Counted from the stretch's first letter, positions 1 through 6,647 are shown. The stretch is DNA of 6,735 nt from Caldifarciminota bacterium 4484_100 (GCA_002049785.1 MUKB01000064.1:1-6735), one strand, 5' to 3'. The notes: generated by a model from the sequence alone, not told the origin. Made by a program: numbers and translations.

Positions 1-3000
1 GCGATTTATTTCATATGGCCTGATTTTCCTCTTCAGGGTTTCAATACCGTCCACTGCACAAATACCATCCCAGGCCTTCAATAGAAATTTTATACCCATC
101 TTGCCCAGATCATCGAATAGACTTGGTCCCTGATTTGGTGCGTATATTGGAACATCTGTGTAGCCGAGTTCATCGAGAATCAGTCGATGAAGTTTGTAGT
201 ATTGACCGAATCTACAGGGTCCAGAGCCCTGTGCCATAAAGAATCCGCTCCTTTCTGGAATGAAATCTTTTGACCTCAACTTCTTTACCATATCTCCAGC
301 GGTTATGATTGCAGGCAGACATTCACGACCTGTAGTATATTGTCTGCCGATACTGATAGATTCTTCATCCGGGAATGGCATTACCTCCGCATCGATACCT
401 GCATAACGCATGGCACTGGCAAGAACCCGCGCACTGTCGCACATATAGGGGATATATATCTTACGATCTTTATGGACTTCGCTCTTCGGGTTTATCTTTT
501 TTGTTTGAACCGGAGTTTTTGTGCCTTTTATGCTGTCATAGAATGCCTCACACCGGGTAATAAATCCTGCATCACCGGTATGTTCATCAAGTTCGATTAT
601 AAGGGTCGATTTTTTTCCGATTTTTTCTTTAAAGAACCGAGCCAGAAATGAGTCTGGACCACAGGAGAAGTTTGATATATAAACAGGGTAAAAATTTTCA
701 TTACGCGCAATATATTCTGCACCGGCAAGCAGTCGTTGCCCATAATGCCAGTACATATTGTAAAAATCGTCCTTCAGAATTTGATAATCAAGAGGAAGAA
801 AATCGAGCGGGATTGCAGGGACACCCAGCGCCCGAATCTTCTTTGGCAGATCGAGGTTCATCCCCAGGTCATAGCCGTTATAAGGTCGGGAACAGATTAC
901 AAATGCAGGGCCATTTAATCGATGGAGAAAATTCCTTGCCATTTTATCTATCTCTTTCTGAATTTTATCCTGATATTTGAAGGCCTGTTCAATTGCGTTC
1001 TTTACTTCAGCTCTGGTTTTTCCAAATGTAACTCCGAATCGATACAGAGATTCTTCAATCCCGGCTCGCCCGCGGTCAAAATAGAGATAGGGTGCGTAGA
1101 TTTCAATCTTTCCACCGAAGAGTGCCTGTGCCATATAGGGAAGTGCCTGAACATAAGGGCAGATAAAACTGCGGGGAAAGACCTTATTTTTTCGAGGCAT
1201 GGTAATTACACTGGGGATAAAGATTTTATCAAGCTTTTTTTCTAATAAACTCTGGATATGGCCCATTGCTACTTTTACAGGAAGGCAGGTATCCGCACCT
1301 GAGATTTCTGCGCCCATTTCAATCACCTTTCTGGTTGTAGGACTGGAAAGGACTGGTTTGAAACCGAGCTCTCTCAGGAATCGATAAAAGAATGGAAATA
1401 GCTCATAGAAGACCAATGCCCTGGGGATTCCAATCTCGATGCCGTCCGCCTCTTCGGTTTTGAAGAAAATTCGATTACGCAGGGAAAAGAGATCAGGTAG
1501 CTGTGAGTTTGAGCTCTTCTCCTTTTCTTCGTATCTTCCACATCGACCTCCATAATAGATTGGCTTTTCTCCGGCAATGGTGATTTCGTTAATTTCACAT
1601 TCGTTGCTACATTTATTGCAGATAAAGGAACGGGATGAATATGATTTTGAGGTGAGGTCAAAACCTTTAAATTTTGTTTTCTGAACACCGAGATCACGTA
1701 CCATCAGGGCGATTCCGATGGCTCCGGTGACATCCCAGTTGGGTGGAACCTTTATCTCTTTTTTTAATACCTCTTCAAACGCCGAGACCACGGCTTTATT
1801 CGCTGCAACTCCACCCTGGAATAGTATCTTTTGGCCAATCTTTTTTCCAGCAACGACCCGGTTCAGATAATTGAAGACGATTGAATAACCAAGACCTGCA
1901 AGCAGATTTTCGCATTCGTTTTTGTCCTGTTGATGATGGACAACTTCGGAATTGATAAAGACGGTGCATCGTTCTCCCAGGTTGATGGGAGATTTTGCCT
2001 TCAGGGCCTGATCTCCAAATTGTTCAAGCTCGACCCCGAGGATTTCGGCCTGCTCCTCCAAGAATGAGCCGGTGCCTGCGGCACAGACCTTATTCATTTC
2101 AAAGTCTACAATCGTGCCGTTTTCGATGCTGATATATTTTGAATCCTGACCCCCGATCTCGAAGATCGTATCTACTTCAGGCTCGATTTCCAGCCCGGCC
2201 CTTGCCTGGGCCGAAATCTCATTTTTTATGAGGTCAGCACCAATAAATTGTCCAATCAGATAACGGCCCGAACCGGTTGTTCCAACACCTTTTATTTCAA
2301 TCAGATCACCCACTTCTTGTTTCAAAGTCCTGAGTCCCTCGAGCACGACTTCAATGGGCCTTCCTCTGGTCCAGAGATATTTCCGTGCTAAAACTTTGCC
2401 ATTTTTATCAATAAGCACCAGATTGGTTGAAATTGAACCGATATCAACCCCGAGATAGGCGATTTTTTTCATTCGGGGACGGGACATATCTATTTGTGGA
2501 TGCCACTTTTTTCTACCATTGAGGGGTGGTAGTCTTTTTATGACCTTGGGTCGGGTGAGCCATCTTGAGAATTCCTCGGTCCCTTTATACTCAGGGAATT
2601 TTATATTATCCCTTGTTGCCAGAACCGCTCCGATTGCACCGATACAGTTATAGAATTCGGGGATAATCAGCTGTTCCGGTTTGATATCGAGTACCTTTTG
2701 AAAGGCCTTAACCATACCTTCATTTCCCGCAACCCCACCGACGAATACTACGGGATGATAAATCTCCTTTCCCTTAGCAATTACACTCTTGAAATTTCGT
2801 GCCAGGGCAAGGCAGAGGCCGGCGATAAGGTCTTCAACCGGGGTGCCGATCTGCTGAAGGTGTATCATATCACTTTTGGCAAAAACTGAACAGCGTCCGG
2901 CGATGCGTGCAGGATTTTTTGATTTCAATCCGACCTTACCGAATTCTTCGATATCAAAACAGAGTCTGCGTGCCTGCTGATCAAGGAAGATACCGGTTCC

Positions 3001-3360
3001 TGCAGCGCAGATTGTATTCGAGGCAAAATCACGGATGGAGTTTTTGTGGATTGTAATCAACTTTGAATCCTCACCACCAATTTCAATTATCGATTTTGCC
3101 TCCGGATAGAAGTAGAGAACACCCTGAGTTGTTGCCTCGACTTCATTGACCTGTAATGCGCCAAGCAAATCGGTTAAGGGTTTGACCAGGGCACCGGTTA
3201 GGATGAGTCGGTCAATACTTTTGATCTTCTGGAGGATTTTCAGGAGGAGATTATAGGGACTCCCTTTATGCTTATGATATTCCGTGCGGATGAGTTTACG
3301 GTCAGTAAATTGAGCGAGTTTCAGACTTACCGAACCGATGTCGATACCGTATTCAACCAT
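1..3360 (-). CDS. Large acyl-CoA dehydratase activase-family protein, two ASKHA ATPase domains (3' end beyond window)
   Basis: Reading frame open for all 1120 codons in the window, with no stop; it continues past base 1. Start MVEYGIDIGS puts the phosphate-1 loop at residues 5-10. ASKHA domain 1 (about 1-255) has IEIGGEDSK (92-100), CAAGTG (C118), GRCSVF (C157) and FVGGVAGN. Domain 2 (about 300-560) has GVDIGSIS, FEIGGQDSK, CAAGTG (C426), GERCTVF (C465) and FQGGVAAN. In the HgdC/BcrAD family the paired cysteines bind a [4Fe-4S] cluster at a dimer interface; both pairs are intact. A Cys motif follows (C581, C584, C588, C607). Residues about 640-940 resemble DUF2229 (ADTCLPVK, CPYVQALPYM, SRPYN, NFSCGPDSF). 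From about 960 comes an HgdB-like part with C974, GRECLP (C1014) and GPCRFGQY (C1049). Such fusions are usually about 1400 residues, so roughly 300 are probably missing. Known relatives drive ATP-dependent one-electron transfer to an Fe-S dehydratase or reductase; the substrate of these fusions is not established. It abuts the barrel gene stop (TAAATG) and has no Shine-Dalgarno. Confidence 0.93.
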   Translation of the reverse strand, partial: MVEYGIDIGSVSLKLAQFTDRKLIRTEYHKHKGSPYNLLLKILQKIKSIDRLILTGALVKPLTDLLGALQVNEVEATTQGVLYFYPEAKSIIEIGGEDSKLITIHKNSIRDFASNTICAAGTGIFLDQQARRLCFDIEEFGKVGLKSKNPARIAGRCSVFAKSDMIHLQQIGTPVEDLIAGLCLALARNFKSVIAKGKEIYHPVVFVGGVAGNEGMVKAFQKVLDIKPEQLIIPEFYNCIGAIGAVLATRDNIKFPEYKGTEEFSRWLTRPKVIKRLPPLNGRKKWHPQIDMSRPRMKKIAYLGVDIGSISTNLVLIDKNGKVLARKYLWTRGRPIEVVLEGLRTLKQEVGDLIEIKGVGTTGSGRYLIGQFIGADLIKNEISAQARAGLEIEPEVDTIFEIGGQDSKYISIENGTIVDFEMNKVCAAGTGSFLEEQAEILGVELEQFGDQALKAKSPINLGERCTVFINSEVVHHQQDKNECENLLAGLGYSIVFNYLNRVVAGKKIGQKILFQGGVAANKAVVSAFEEVLKKEIKVPPNWDVTGAIGIALMVRDLGVQKTKFKGFDLTSKSYSSRSFICNKCSNECEINEITIAGEKPIYYGGRCGRYEEKEKSSNSQLPDLFSLRNRIFFKTEEADGIEIGIPRALVFYELFPFFYRFLRELGFKPVLSSPTTRKVIEMGAEISGADTCLPVKVAMGHIQSLLEKKLDKIFIPSVITMPRKNKVFPRSFICPYVQALPYMAQALFGGKIEIYAPYLYFDRGRAGIEESLYRFGVTFGKTRAEVKNAIEQAFKYQDKIQKEIDKMARNFLHRLNGPAFVICSRPYNGYDLGMNLDLPKKIRALGVPAIPLDFLPLDYQILKDDFYNMYWHYGQRLLAGAEYIARNENFYPVYISNFSCGPDSFLARFFKEKIGKKSTLIIELDEHTGDAGFITRCEAFYDSIKGTKTPVQTKKINPKSEVHKDRKIYIPYMCDSARVLASAMRYAGIDAEVMPFPDEESISIGRQYTTGRECLPAIITAGDMVKKLRSKDFIPERSGFFMAQGSGPCRFGQYYKLHRLILDELGYTDVPIYAPNQGPSLFDDLGKMGIKFLLKAWDGICAVDGIETLKRKIRPYEINR

Positions 3361-3978
3361 TTAGTGTGAATAGTAGAAACCGGTGGAGATGTGGTAATCG
3401 ATATTCTCTTCGGTGCGGTTCTCGGTGTTAGGGTCATCCGCACTGCCGTTTATGTTGGCGGTGAATTCAAGCGGGACCCTGAAATTCAGAAATTTAAACT
3501 CAAGCCCCAGACCAAAGATTCCGATTCCGCTTACCCCACCACCTCCAATATCGTCCTCGATTGCAGTTCCATTGTTGAACTCGAGTCTCTCTTTTCCGCT
3601 GGCCCGGATGTTGATGCCGAGACCGAGACCAAGATACGGTGAAACGACAGGGATTAATCCACCTTTAAGCGCAATAAATATCGGGAAATAGATGTTTGTA
3701 TAGGAGTATGAGTGATATCCCAGAACCTCATCCCGTCCATAACTGGTTGATCTCCACTGCGGGGTCATATCGAGCGAAATAAGGCTCATAAAGTCGGTGC
3801 CCATACCGAACCCGATATGGAATCCGGTTCCGGTAAATTTGTCCAGACCATCATCGTAGTTGTAAAATCCTGGATTGATACCCAATTTTATTCCGATCCT
3901 TGTGGTGAGCGGTGCACCAAGACATTGTGCAGTTGAATAACCGACCAAAAGGCTAAAAATTAAAATAATTTTTTTCAT
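3361..3978 (-). CDS. Predicted small outer-membrane beta-barrel protein
   Basis: 205 residues. The N-terminus MKKIILIFSLLVGYSTAQC is a typical Sec signal peptide (two lysines, then a hydrophobic core). Cleavage is probably near A17 or A22; the TAQC context is a poor lipobox, so a lipoprotein is less likely. The mature part is rich in Gly and aromatics in alternating patterns (GFHIGFGMGTDF, YLGLGLGINI, GIGIFGLGLEFKF), as in short 8-strand barrels of the OmpW/porin-like outer membrane family. The last strand (DYHISTGFYYSH) ends in His instead of the usual terminal Phe, a small oddity. The start is fixed by GGAGG four bases upstream and by the signal peptide. It has its own strong promoter and is first of a two-gene unit with the activase-family gene, whose ATG directly follows this stop. 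Its ligand or role cannot be told from sequence. Confidence 0.85.
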   Translation of the reverse strand: MKKIILIFSLLVGYSTAQCLGAPLTTRIGIKLGINPGFYNYDDGLDKFTGTGFHIGFGMGTDFMSLISLDMTPQWRSTSYGRDEVLGYHSYSYTNIYFPIFIALKGGLIPVVSPYLGLGLGINIRASGKERLEFNNGTAIEDDIGGGGVSGIGIFGLGLEFKFLNFRVPLEFTANINGSADDPNTENRTEENIDYHISTGFYYSH

Positions 3979-3982
3979 AAAA

Positions 3983-3987
3983 CCTCC
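3983..3987 (-). promoter_or_regulatory. Shine-Dalgarno of the beta-barrel gene
   Basis: GGAGG on the minus strand, four bases before the ATG at 3978. It is the only strong Shine-Dalgarno before any of the four coding starts in this window, and it fixes the start of the barrel protein. With the predicted transcription start near 3990, it fills most of a leader of about 12 nt. Confidence 0.8.
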
Positions 3988-3996
3988 ATCGGTTGT

Positions 3997-4024
3997 ATTA
4001 TATCATTAAATTATGATAAGTCAA
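3997..4024 (-). promoter_or_regulatory. Sigma-70-type promoter of the barrel/activase unit
   Basis: On the minus strand, -35 TTGACT (4019-4024), a 16-bp spacer and -10 TATAAT (3997-4002) lie in the 53-bp gap after the LTD gene stop at 4032. The predicted +1 is near 3990, giving a very short leader. The spacer carries a perfect 6-bp inverted repeat. The LTD gene has no hairpin terminator in this gap, so read-through from the panC unit may add to expression. Confidence 0.8.
4001..4018. promoter_or_regulatory. Inverted repeat within promoter spacer, possible operator
   Basis: TATCAT (4001-4006) and ATGATA (4013-4018) are perfect inverted copies separated by six bases. The palindrome fills the spacer of the barrel promoter and overlaps its -10 by two bases, a position where a dimeric repressor would block RNA polymerase. 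The sequence is AT-rich and the arms are short, so it could be chance. No regulator gene is seen nearby. Confidence 0.3.
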
Positions 4025-4031
4025 TGTTTGA

Positions 4032-5303
4032 TTATCTTGATAGAACCGCAAGTTTCTTTGCCTTGGTCAGACCTTTCTGATAGCGGTATTCCAGATAGAT
4101 GATATACATACCGGTTGGCGCCTTACCCTTTGTGGTGTTACCGTTCCAGAAGATTGTGCCGTTTTCCTGAGATATTATTTCGTTGTTTATGAGATTATGG
4201 ACAAGTATTCCCCGGGTATCGAAGATTGAGAGCGTCAGTTTTCCACCCGACTCAGGAAGACGATAGTCGATCTGGAGTTGATCATCAATGCCGTCGTTAT
4301 CCGGGGTGAAGACCTCTGGAGAAAGGGCTAAACCGCAAAAATCACCGACTACCTTGAAGGTCTTGAATGCAAGGTTATTGGCAGGGTTTCTGTCTTCAGG
4401 GTAGTTTACAACAAATCCGAGATTGTGTATGCGCTGGCCCGGATGTTCATAGGTAAAATATAGTTTTGTGCTGTCGTCAGGTAGAACCGTTTCACCGTCG
4501 AGTTGAACAAGTAATTCAGAATTGTTCAGGATACTATCACGGTTTTCGTCATCATATATCGTCAGGGTATAGTTACTGGTCTTTCTCAAGCCGAGGTTCT
4601 TGACCCAGATTTCAATCTCTAAATCCTCGCCGACCTTCAGTTCAGTCGGAATAAGGGTGATTGATGCGGCTGATATGGCCAGATCATATGCACTGGTGGT
4701 GCTATTTTCTCTACCCGGAGTGCACCCGGTTGAATCGAGAGAAGGGTGCCAGTTGGTCGAGTCATCGGGTTCAGCACATTCAATCCGTTCCCAGGAGATT
4801 CCATCGCCCGGGTCCGAAGGAAAATGATCAGCGGTATCAAATGGTGTGCCGAATGTAGAACTATCACCGGATACCAGAGAATAAACGATTATGGGGTCCG
4901 ATGTCTGAAGACCGTTACCGATTGTGGTATTCCCGATTGTGATAATGAGTGTAGAATCAGGGATGTCGTATGGTTGTACATAACCGCCTGAAGTGTCATT
5001 ACTGGTATATTCCGGATCAAGAATTAAGGCGTATGAATAGGGATAGATTAGGGTCGAATGGATGCGTAGGCCCGGATACTTTATGAGAATCTCTTCATCA
5101 TCCCAGGAGTATAATATATCAGTGGCATCAAAGTCCGATATTTCAAAACCGGCAAGGTCGATCGTATCAGGTGATTGATTATAGATTTCAACATATTCAT
5201 TTCTATCTCCGGGGCTACCTGCACCGGTATCTGAACCCTTAACATTCGACATCACCTCGGTGATTATTATACGACTATTTAATAATAGAAAAAGCAAAAT
5301 CAT
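4032..5303 (-). CDS. Predicted exported lamin-tail/CARDB protein with FlgD-like C-terminus
   Basis: 423 residues. After a short hydrophobic N-terminus (MILLFLLLNS) comes a lamin-tail domain (about 11-195): RIIITEVMSN, NEYVEIYNQSPDTIDLAGFEISD and a late GDGISWERI. Residues about 205-317 look like a CARDB/Ig-type beta-sandwich (DLAISAASI, VGEDLEIEIWVKNLG, NPANNLAFKTFKV). Residues 325-423 match the FlgD-Ig/CHU_C-type C-terminus (VFTPDNDGIDDQLQIDYRLP, LSIFDTRGILVHNL, FWNGNTTKGKAPTGMYIIYL, KAKKLAVLSR), which in FCB-group bacteria often ends secreted proteins, sometimes as a type IX sorting signal. It is probably secreted or surface-bound; no catalytic residues are evident. The ATG overlaps the panC stop by four bases (ATGA) with no Shine-Dalgarno. 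An in-frame stop lies four codons upstream, so the unusually short signal sequence, with no charged n-region, cannot be lengthened by an earlier start. Confidence 0.85.
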   Translation of the reverse strand: MILLFLLLNSRIIITEVMSNVKGSDTGAGSPGDRNEYVEIYNQSPDTIDLAGFEISDFDATDILYSWDDEEILIKYPGLRIHSTLIYPYSYALILDPEYTSNDTSGGYVQPYDIPDSTLIITIGNTTIGNGLQTSDPIIVYSLVSGDSSTFGTPFDTADHFPSDPGDGISWERIECAEPDDSTNWHPSLDSTGCTPGRENSTTSAYDLAISAASITLIPTELKVGEDLEIEIWVKNLGLRKTSNYTLTIYDDENRDSILNNSELLVQLDGETVLPDDSTKLYFTYEHPGQRIHNLGFVVNYPEDRNPANNLAFKTFKVVGDFCGLALSPEVFTPDNDGIDDQLQIDYRLPESGGKLTLSIFDTRGILVHNLINNEIISQENGTIFWNGNTTKGKAPTGMYIIYLEYRYQKGLTKAKKLAVLSR

Positions 5304-6136
5304 AGGATGATATTATCAATCAGTCTTGTTTTACCGAAATAGACCGCTAAAGCGATCAGGGTTCCTTTTCTTAAAAAATTAACAGGTTGCAGATTATTTT
5401 TATCAACCGCTACAACATAGTCTATACGACCCCTGTGCTGTTTTATCTTCTGTTTTATCCCTCGAATTATTTTCTTCGGGTCAGGGTTTCCCCGTTTGTA
5501 AGACTCCTTTGCCCATTTGAGTGATTTGAATAGAATGGTCGCCCTCTGTCTCTCTATTTTATTGAGATAGATGTTGCGGGAACTCATTGCCAGGCCATCG
5601 GGTTCTCTTATGATTGGCCCGGTGAGAATCCGGATTGGAAGGTTCAGGTCTTTTACCATCCTTTTGATGATTACTGCCTGTTGAAAATCCTTTCTGCCAA
5701 ACACTGCAAGGTCCGGTTCGATTATGTTGAATAACTTCAGAACCACGGTTGTCACACCGCAGAAATGGGTCGGTCTTGAAATTCCGCACATCACCTGACT
5801 CAATTCCCTTACTTCGACATAGGTTTTGTAGCCTTCAGGATACATCTCTTTTACGCTTGGATAAAATACGATGTCAACGCCTTCTTCTTTGAGCAGTTTG
5901 AGGTCGCGATTGAGGTCTCGTGGATAACGATGGTAGTCCTCTTTTGGTCCGAACTGAGTTGGGTTTACAAATATCGAGACGACCAGAACTTGTGATTTCT
6001 TTCGGGCGAGTTTGATCAGTGAGAGATGCCCCTTATGGAGATAACCCATCGTCGGCACGAAGCCGATTATTCGTGACCGCTTTTTATATCGCTGGAGGGT
6101 TTTTCTTATTTGACTTATTCTTTTGAAGACACGCAT
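5300..6136 (-). CDS. panC: Pantothenate synthetase (pantoate--beta-alanine ligase)
   Basis: 278 residues, normal length. The cytoplasmic enzyme joins pantoate and beta-alanine using ATP through a pantoyl-adenylate, the last step of vitamin B5 synthesis before CoA. Visible motifs are VPTMGYLHKGH (27-37, nucleotidyl-transferase HxGH with H34 and H37), IFVNPTQFGPKEDYHRYPR (55-73, pantoate-binding N58 and Q61), RPTHFCGVTTVV (121-132, H124), FGRKDFQQ (147-153, K149, D150, Q153), REPDGLAMSSRN (177-188, KMSKS-like S185, S186, R187), and the C-terminal TRLIDN. Residues equivalent to those known in the M. tuberculosis enzyme are all present, so it should be active. The segment CGISRPTHFCGV differs slightly from the common GxxRPGHFxGV. 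The start leaves 26 residues before VPTMG, as in E. coli PanC. There is no Shine-Dalgarno, and the -10 box ends five bases before the ATG, which suggests a leaderless mRNA. No panB or panD is in the window; the next gene overlaps by ATGA. Confidence 0.97.
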   Translation of the reverse strand: MRVFKRISQIRKTLQRYKKRSRIIGFVPTMGYLHKGHLSLIKLARKKSQVLVVSIFVNPTQFGPKEDYHRYPRDLNRDLKLLKEEGVDIVFYPSVKEMYPEGYKTYVEVRELSQVMCGISRPTHFCGVTTVVLKLFNIIEPDLAVFGRKDFQQAVIIKRMVKDLNLPIRILTGPIIREPDGLAMSSRNIYLNKIERQRATILFKSLKWAKESYKRGNPDPKKIIRGIKQKIKQHRGRIDYVVAVDKNNLQPVNFLRKGTLIALAVYFGKTRLIDNIIL

Positions 6137-6141
6137 ATACT

Positions 6142-6169
6142 ATTATAGTCAAATCGGATAGGTATGCAA
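6142..6169 (-). promoter_or_regulatory. Promoter of panC, probably giving a leaderless mRNA
   Basis: Minus-strand -10 TATAAT (6142-6147), a 16-bp spacer and a weaker -35 TTGCAT (6164-6169). Only five bases (6137-6141) separate the -10 from the panC ATG, so the expected +1 is the A of the ATG or next to it. The 23 bases between this promoter and the tmRNA 3' end hold an A6T5 tract but no stem-loop terminator, so some panC transcripts may also arise from ssrA read-through. Confidence 0.7.
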
Positions 6170-6192
6170 TAAAAATTTTTTGTTATTCTTGA

Positions 6193-6538
6193 TGGAGGCG
6201 GCGGGAATCGAACCCGCGTCCAGAACGTTTCCATGAAGAGGACTACATACTTAGTCCCTTTATGAGTCTCCTCATACGTCGCCAAGGGACAGGCCGTATG
6301 AGAAAGCCTTAATCGTTTCCCTGATAATCCCTAAGGCAAGCATTATCAGGTTTCAACCCTATATGACGCCACATCCTGGGCTGGGTTGGCCACCCAGGAG
6401 GACGTAGCCGCTTTATTATGCAGCTAAGGCGTATCCGTATTCAGGATATTTTTCTCTCCGGTCGGATTAACGAGGTGACCAAGAACCCTCGGTATGCCCT
6501 CTTTCATTTCATCCGTCCTGTCGAGACCGATCGCCCCC
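6193..6538 (-). ncRNA. ssrA: tmRNA (transfer-messenger RNA)
   Basis: 346 nt without CCA. The tRNA-like part has a 7-bp acceptor stem, GGGGGCG (6532-6538) with CGCCTCC (6194-6200), carrying the G3-U70 wobble that AlaRS recognises, and discriminator A at 6193. It also has the loop GGTCTCGACAGG and a T arm GCGGG-TTCGATT-CCCGC (6201-6217). Helix P2 pairs 6514-6520 with 6221-6227. PK1 has stem 6487-6491/6471-6475. PK3 is a clear pseudoknot (6342-6350 with 6320-6328, and 6332-6337 with 6306-6311). PK4 is another (6295-6302 with 6271-6278, and 6284-6290 with 6254-6260). The tag frame ends in YALAA and two stops. CCA is not encoded (TCA follows), so it must be added by CCA-adding enzyme. Role: with SmpB it rescues stalled ribosomes and tags the unfinished protein for proteolysis. 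It is a one-piece type, with no sign of permutation. Confidence 0.97.
6413..6442 (-). other. tmRNA proteolysis-tag reading frame
   Basis: Codons GAA TAC GGA TAC GCC TTA GCT GCA followed by TAA TAA (6413-6418) encode EYGYALAA, to which the tmRNA-borne Ala is added in front. The ALAA end is the classic ClpXP/AAA-protease degron. The resume codon is inferred: GAA fits the usual G-starting choice and lies just after an A-rich stretch comparable to that in E. coli, but starting one or two codons earlier (CCT or TAT, giving PEYGYALAA or YPEYGYALAA) is possible. Confidence 0.8.
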
Positions 6539-6544
6539 TGGTTT

Positions 6545-6572
6545 ATTATAAACATATTTTTGATATTGTCAA
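6545..6572 (-). promoter_or_regulatory. Consensus sigma-70 promoter of ssrA
   Basis: Minus-strand -35 TTGACA (6567-6572), a 16-bp spacer and -10 TATAAT (6545-6550), both boxes perfect matches to consensus. Six bases separate the -10 from the first base of the mature tmRNA at 6538, so the expected +1 coincides with the mature 5' end. Such strength suits an abundant stable RNA. Confidence 0.88.
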
Positions 6573-6647
6573 TGTCTTCCTCGACTGACTCCTCTCCACT
6601 TTTTTCATAGCACCACCAGGACGACATTTCAGATTTGGAAGACCATT

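Noticed and set aside
340..1387. Several plus-strand open frames of 60-110 residues
   Set aside because: They are antisense to the activase-family gene, with odd composition and no ribosome-binding sites.
1374..1697. Minus-strand 107-residue open frame
   Set aside because: It lies wholly inside the activase-family gene in another frame, over the conserved Cys cluster region; the longer frame has clear motifs.
3391..3691. Two plus-strand frames opposite the barrel gene
   Set aside because: They are antisense to a gene with a signal peptide, Shine-Dalgarno and promoter; the Pro-rich products mirror its Gly-rich stretches.
4600..4991. Overlapping plus- and minus-strand frames inside the LTD gene
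   Set aside because: They are alternative frames of a coding region with recognisable domains; none has supporting signals.
6170..6192. A6T5 tract after the tmRNA as a possible terminator
   Set aside because: No GC-rich stem precedes the T run; it looks like AT-rich spacer before the panC promoter.
6193..6217. An ordinary tRNA at the T arm sequence
   Set aside because: The acceptor 3' strand pairs with 6532-6538, over 300 bases away, and the pseudoknots and tag show it is tmRNA.
6424..6627. Minus-strand 67-residue open frame beginning MSSWWCYEK
   Set aside because: It runs through the ssrA promoter and half of the tmRNA, whose structure fully explains the region; it has no Shine-Dalgarno and no family resemblance.
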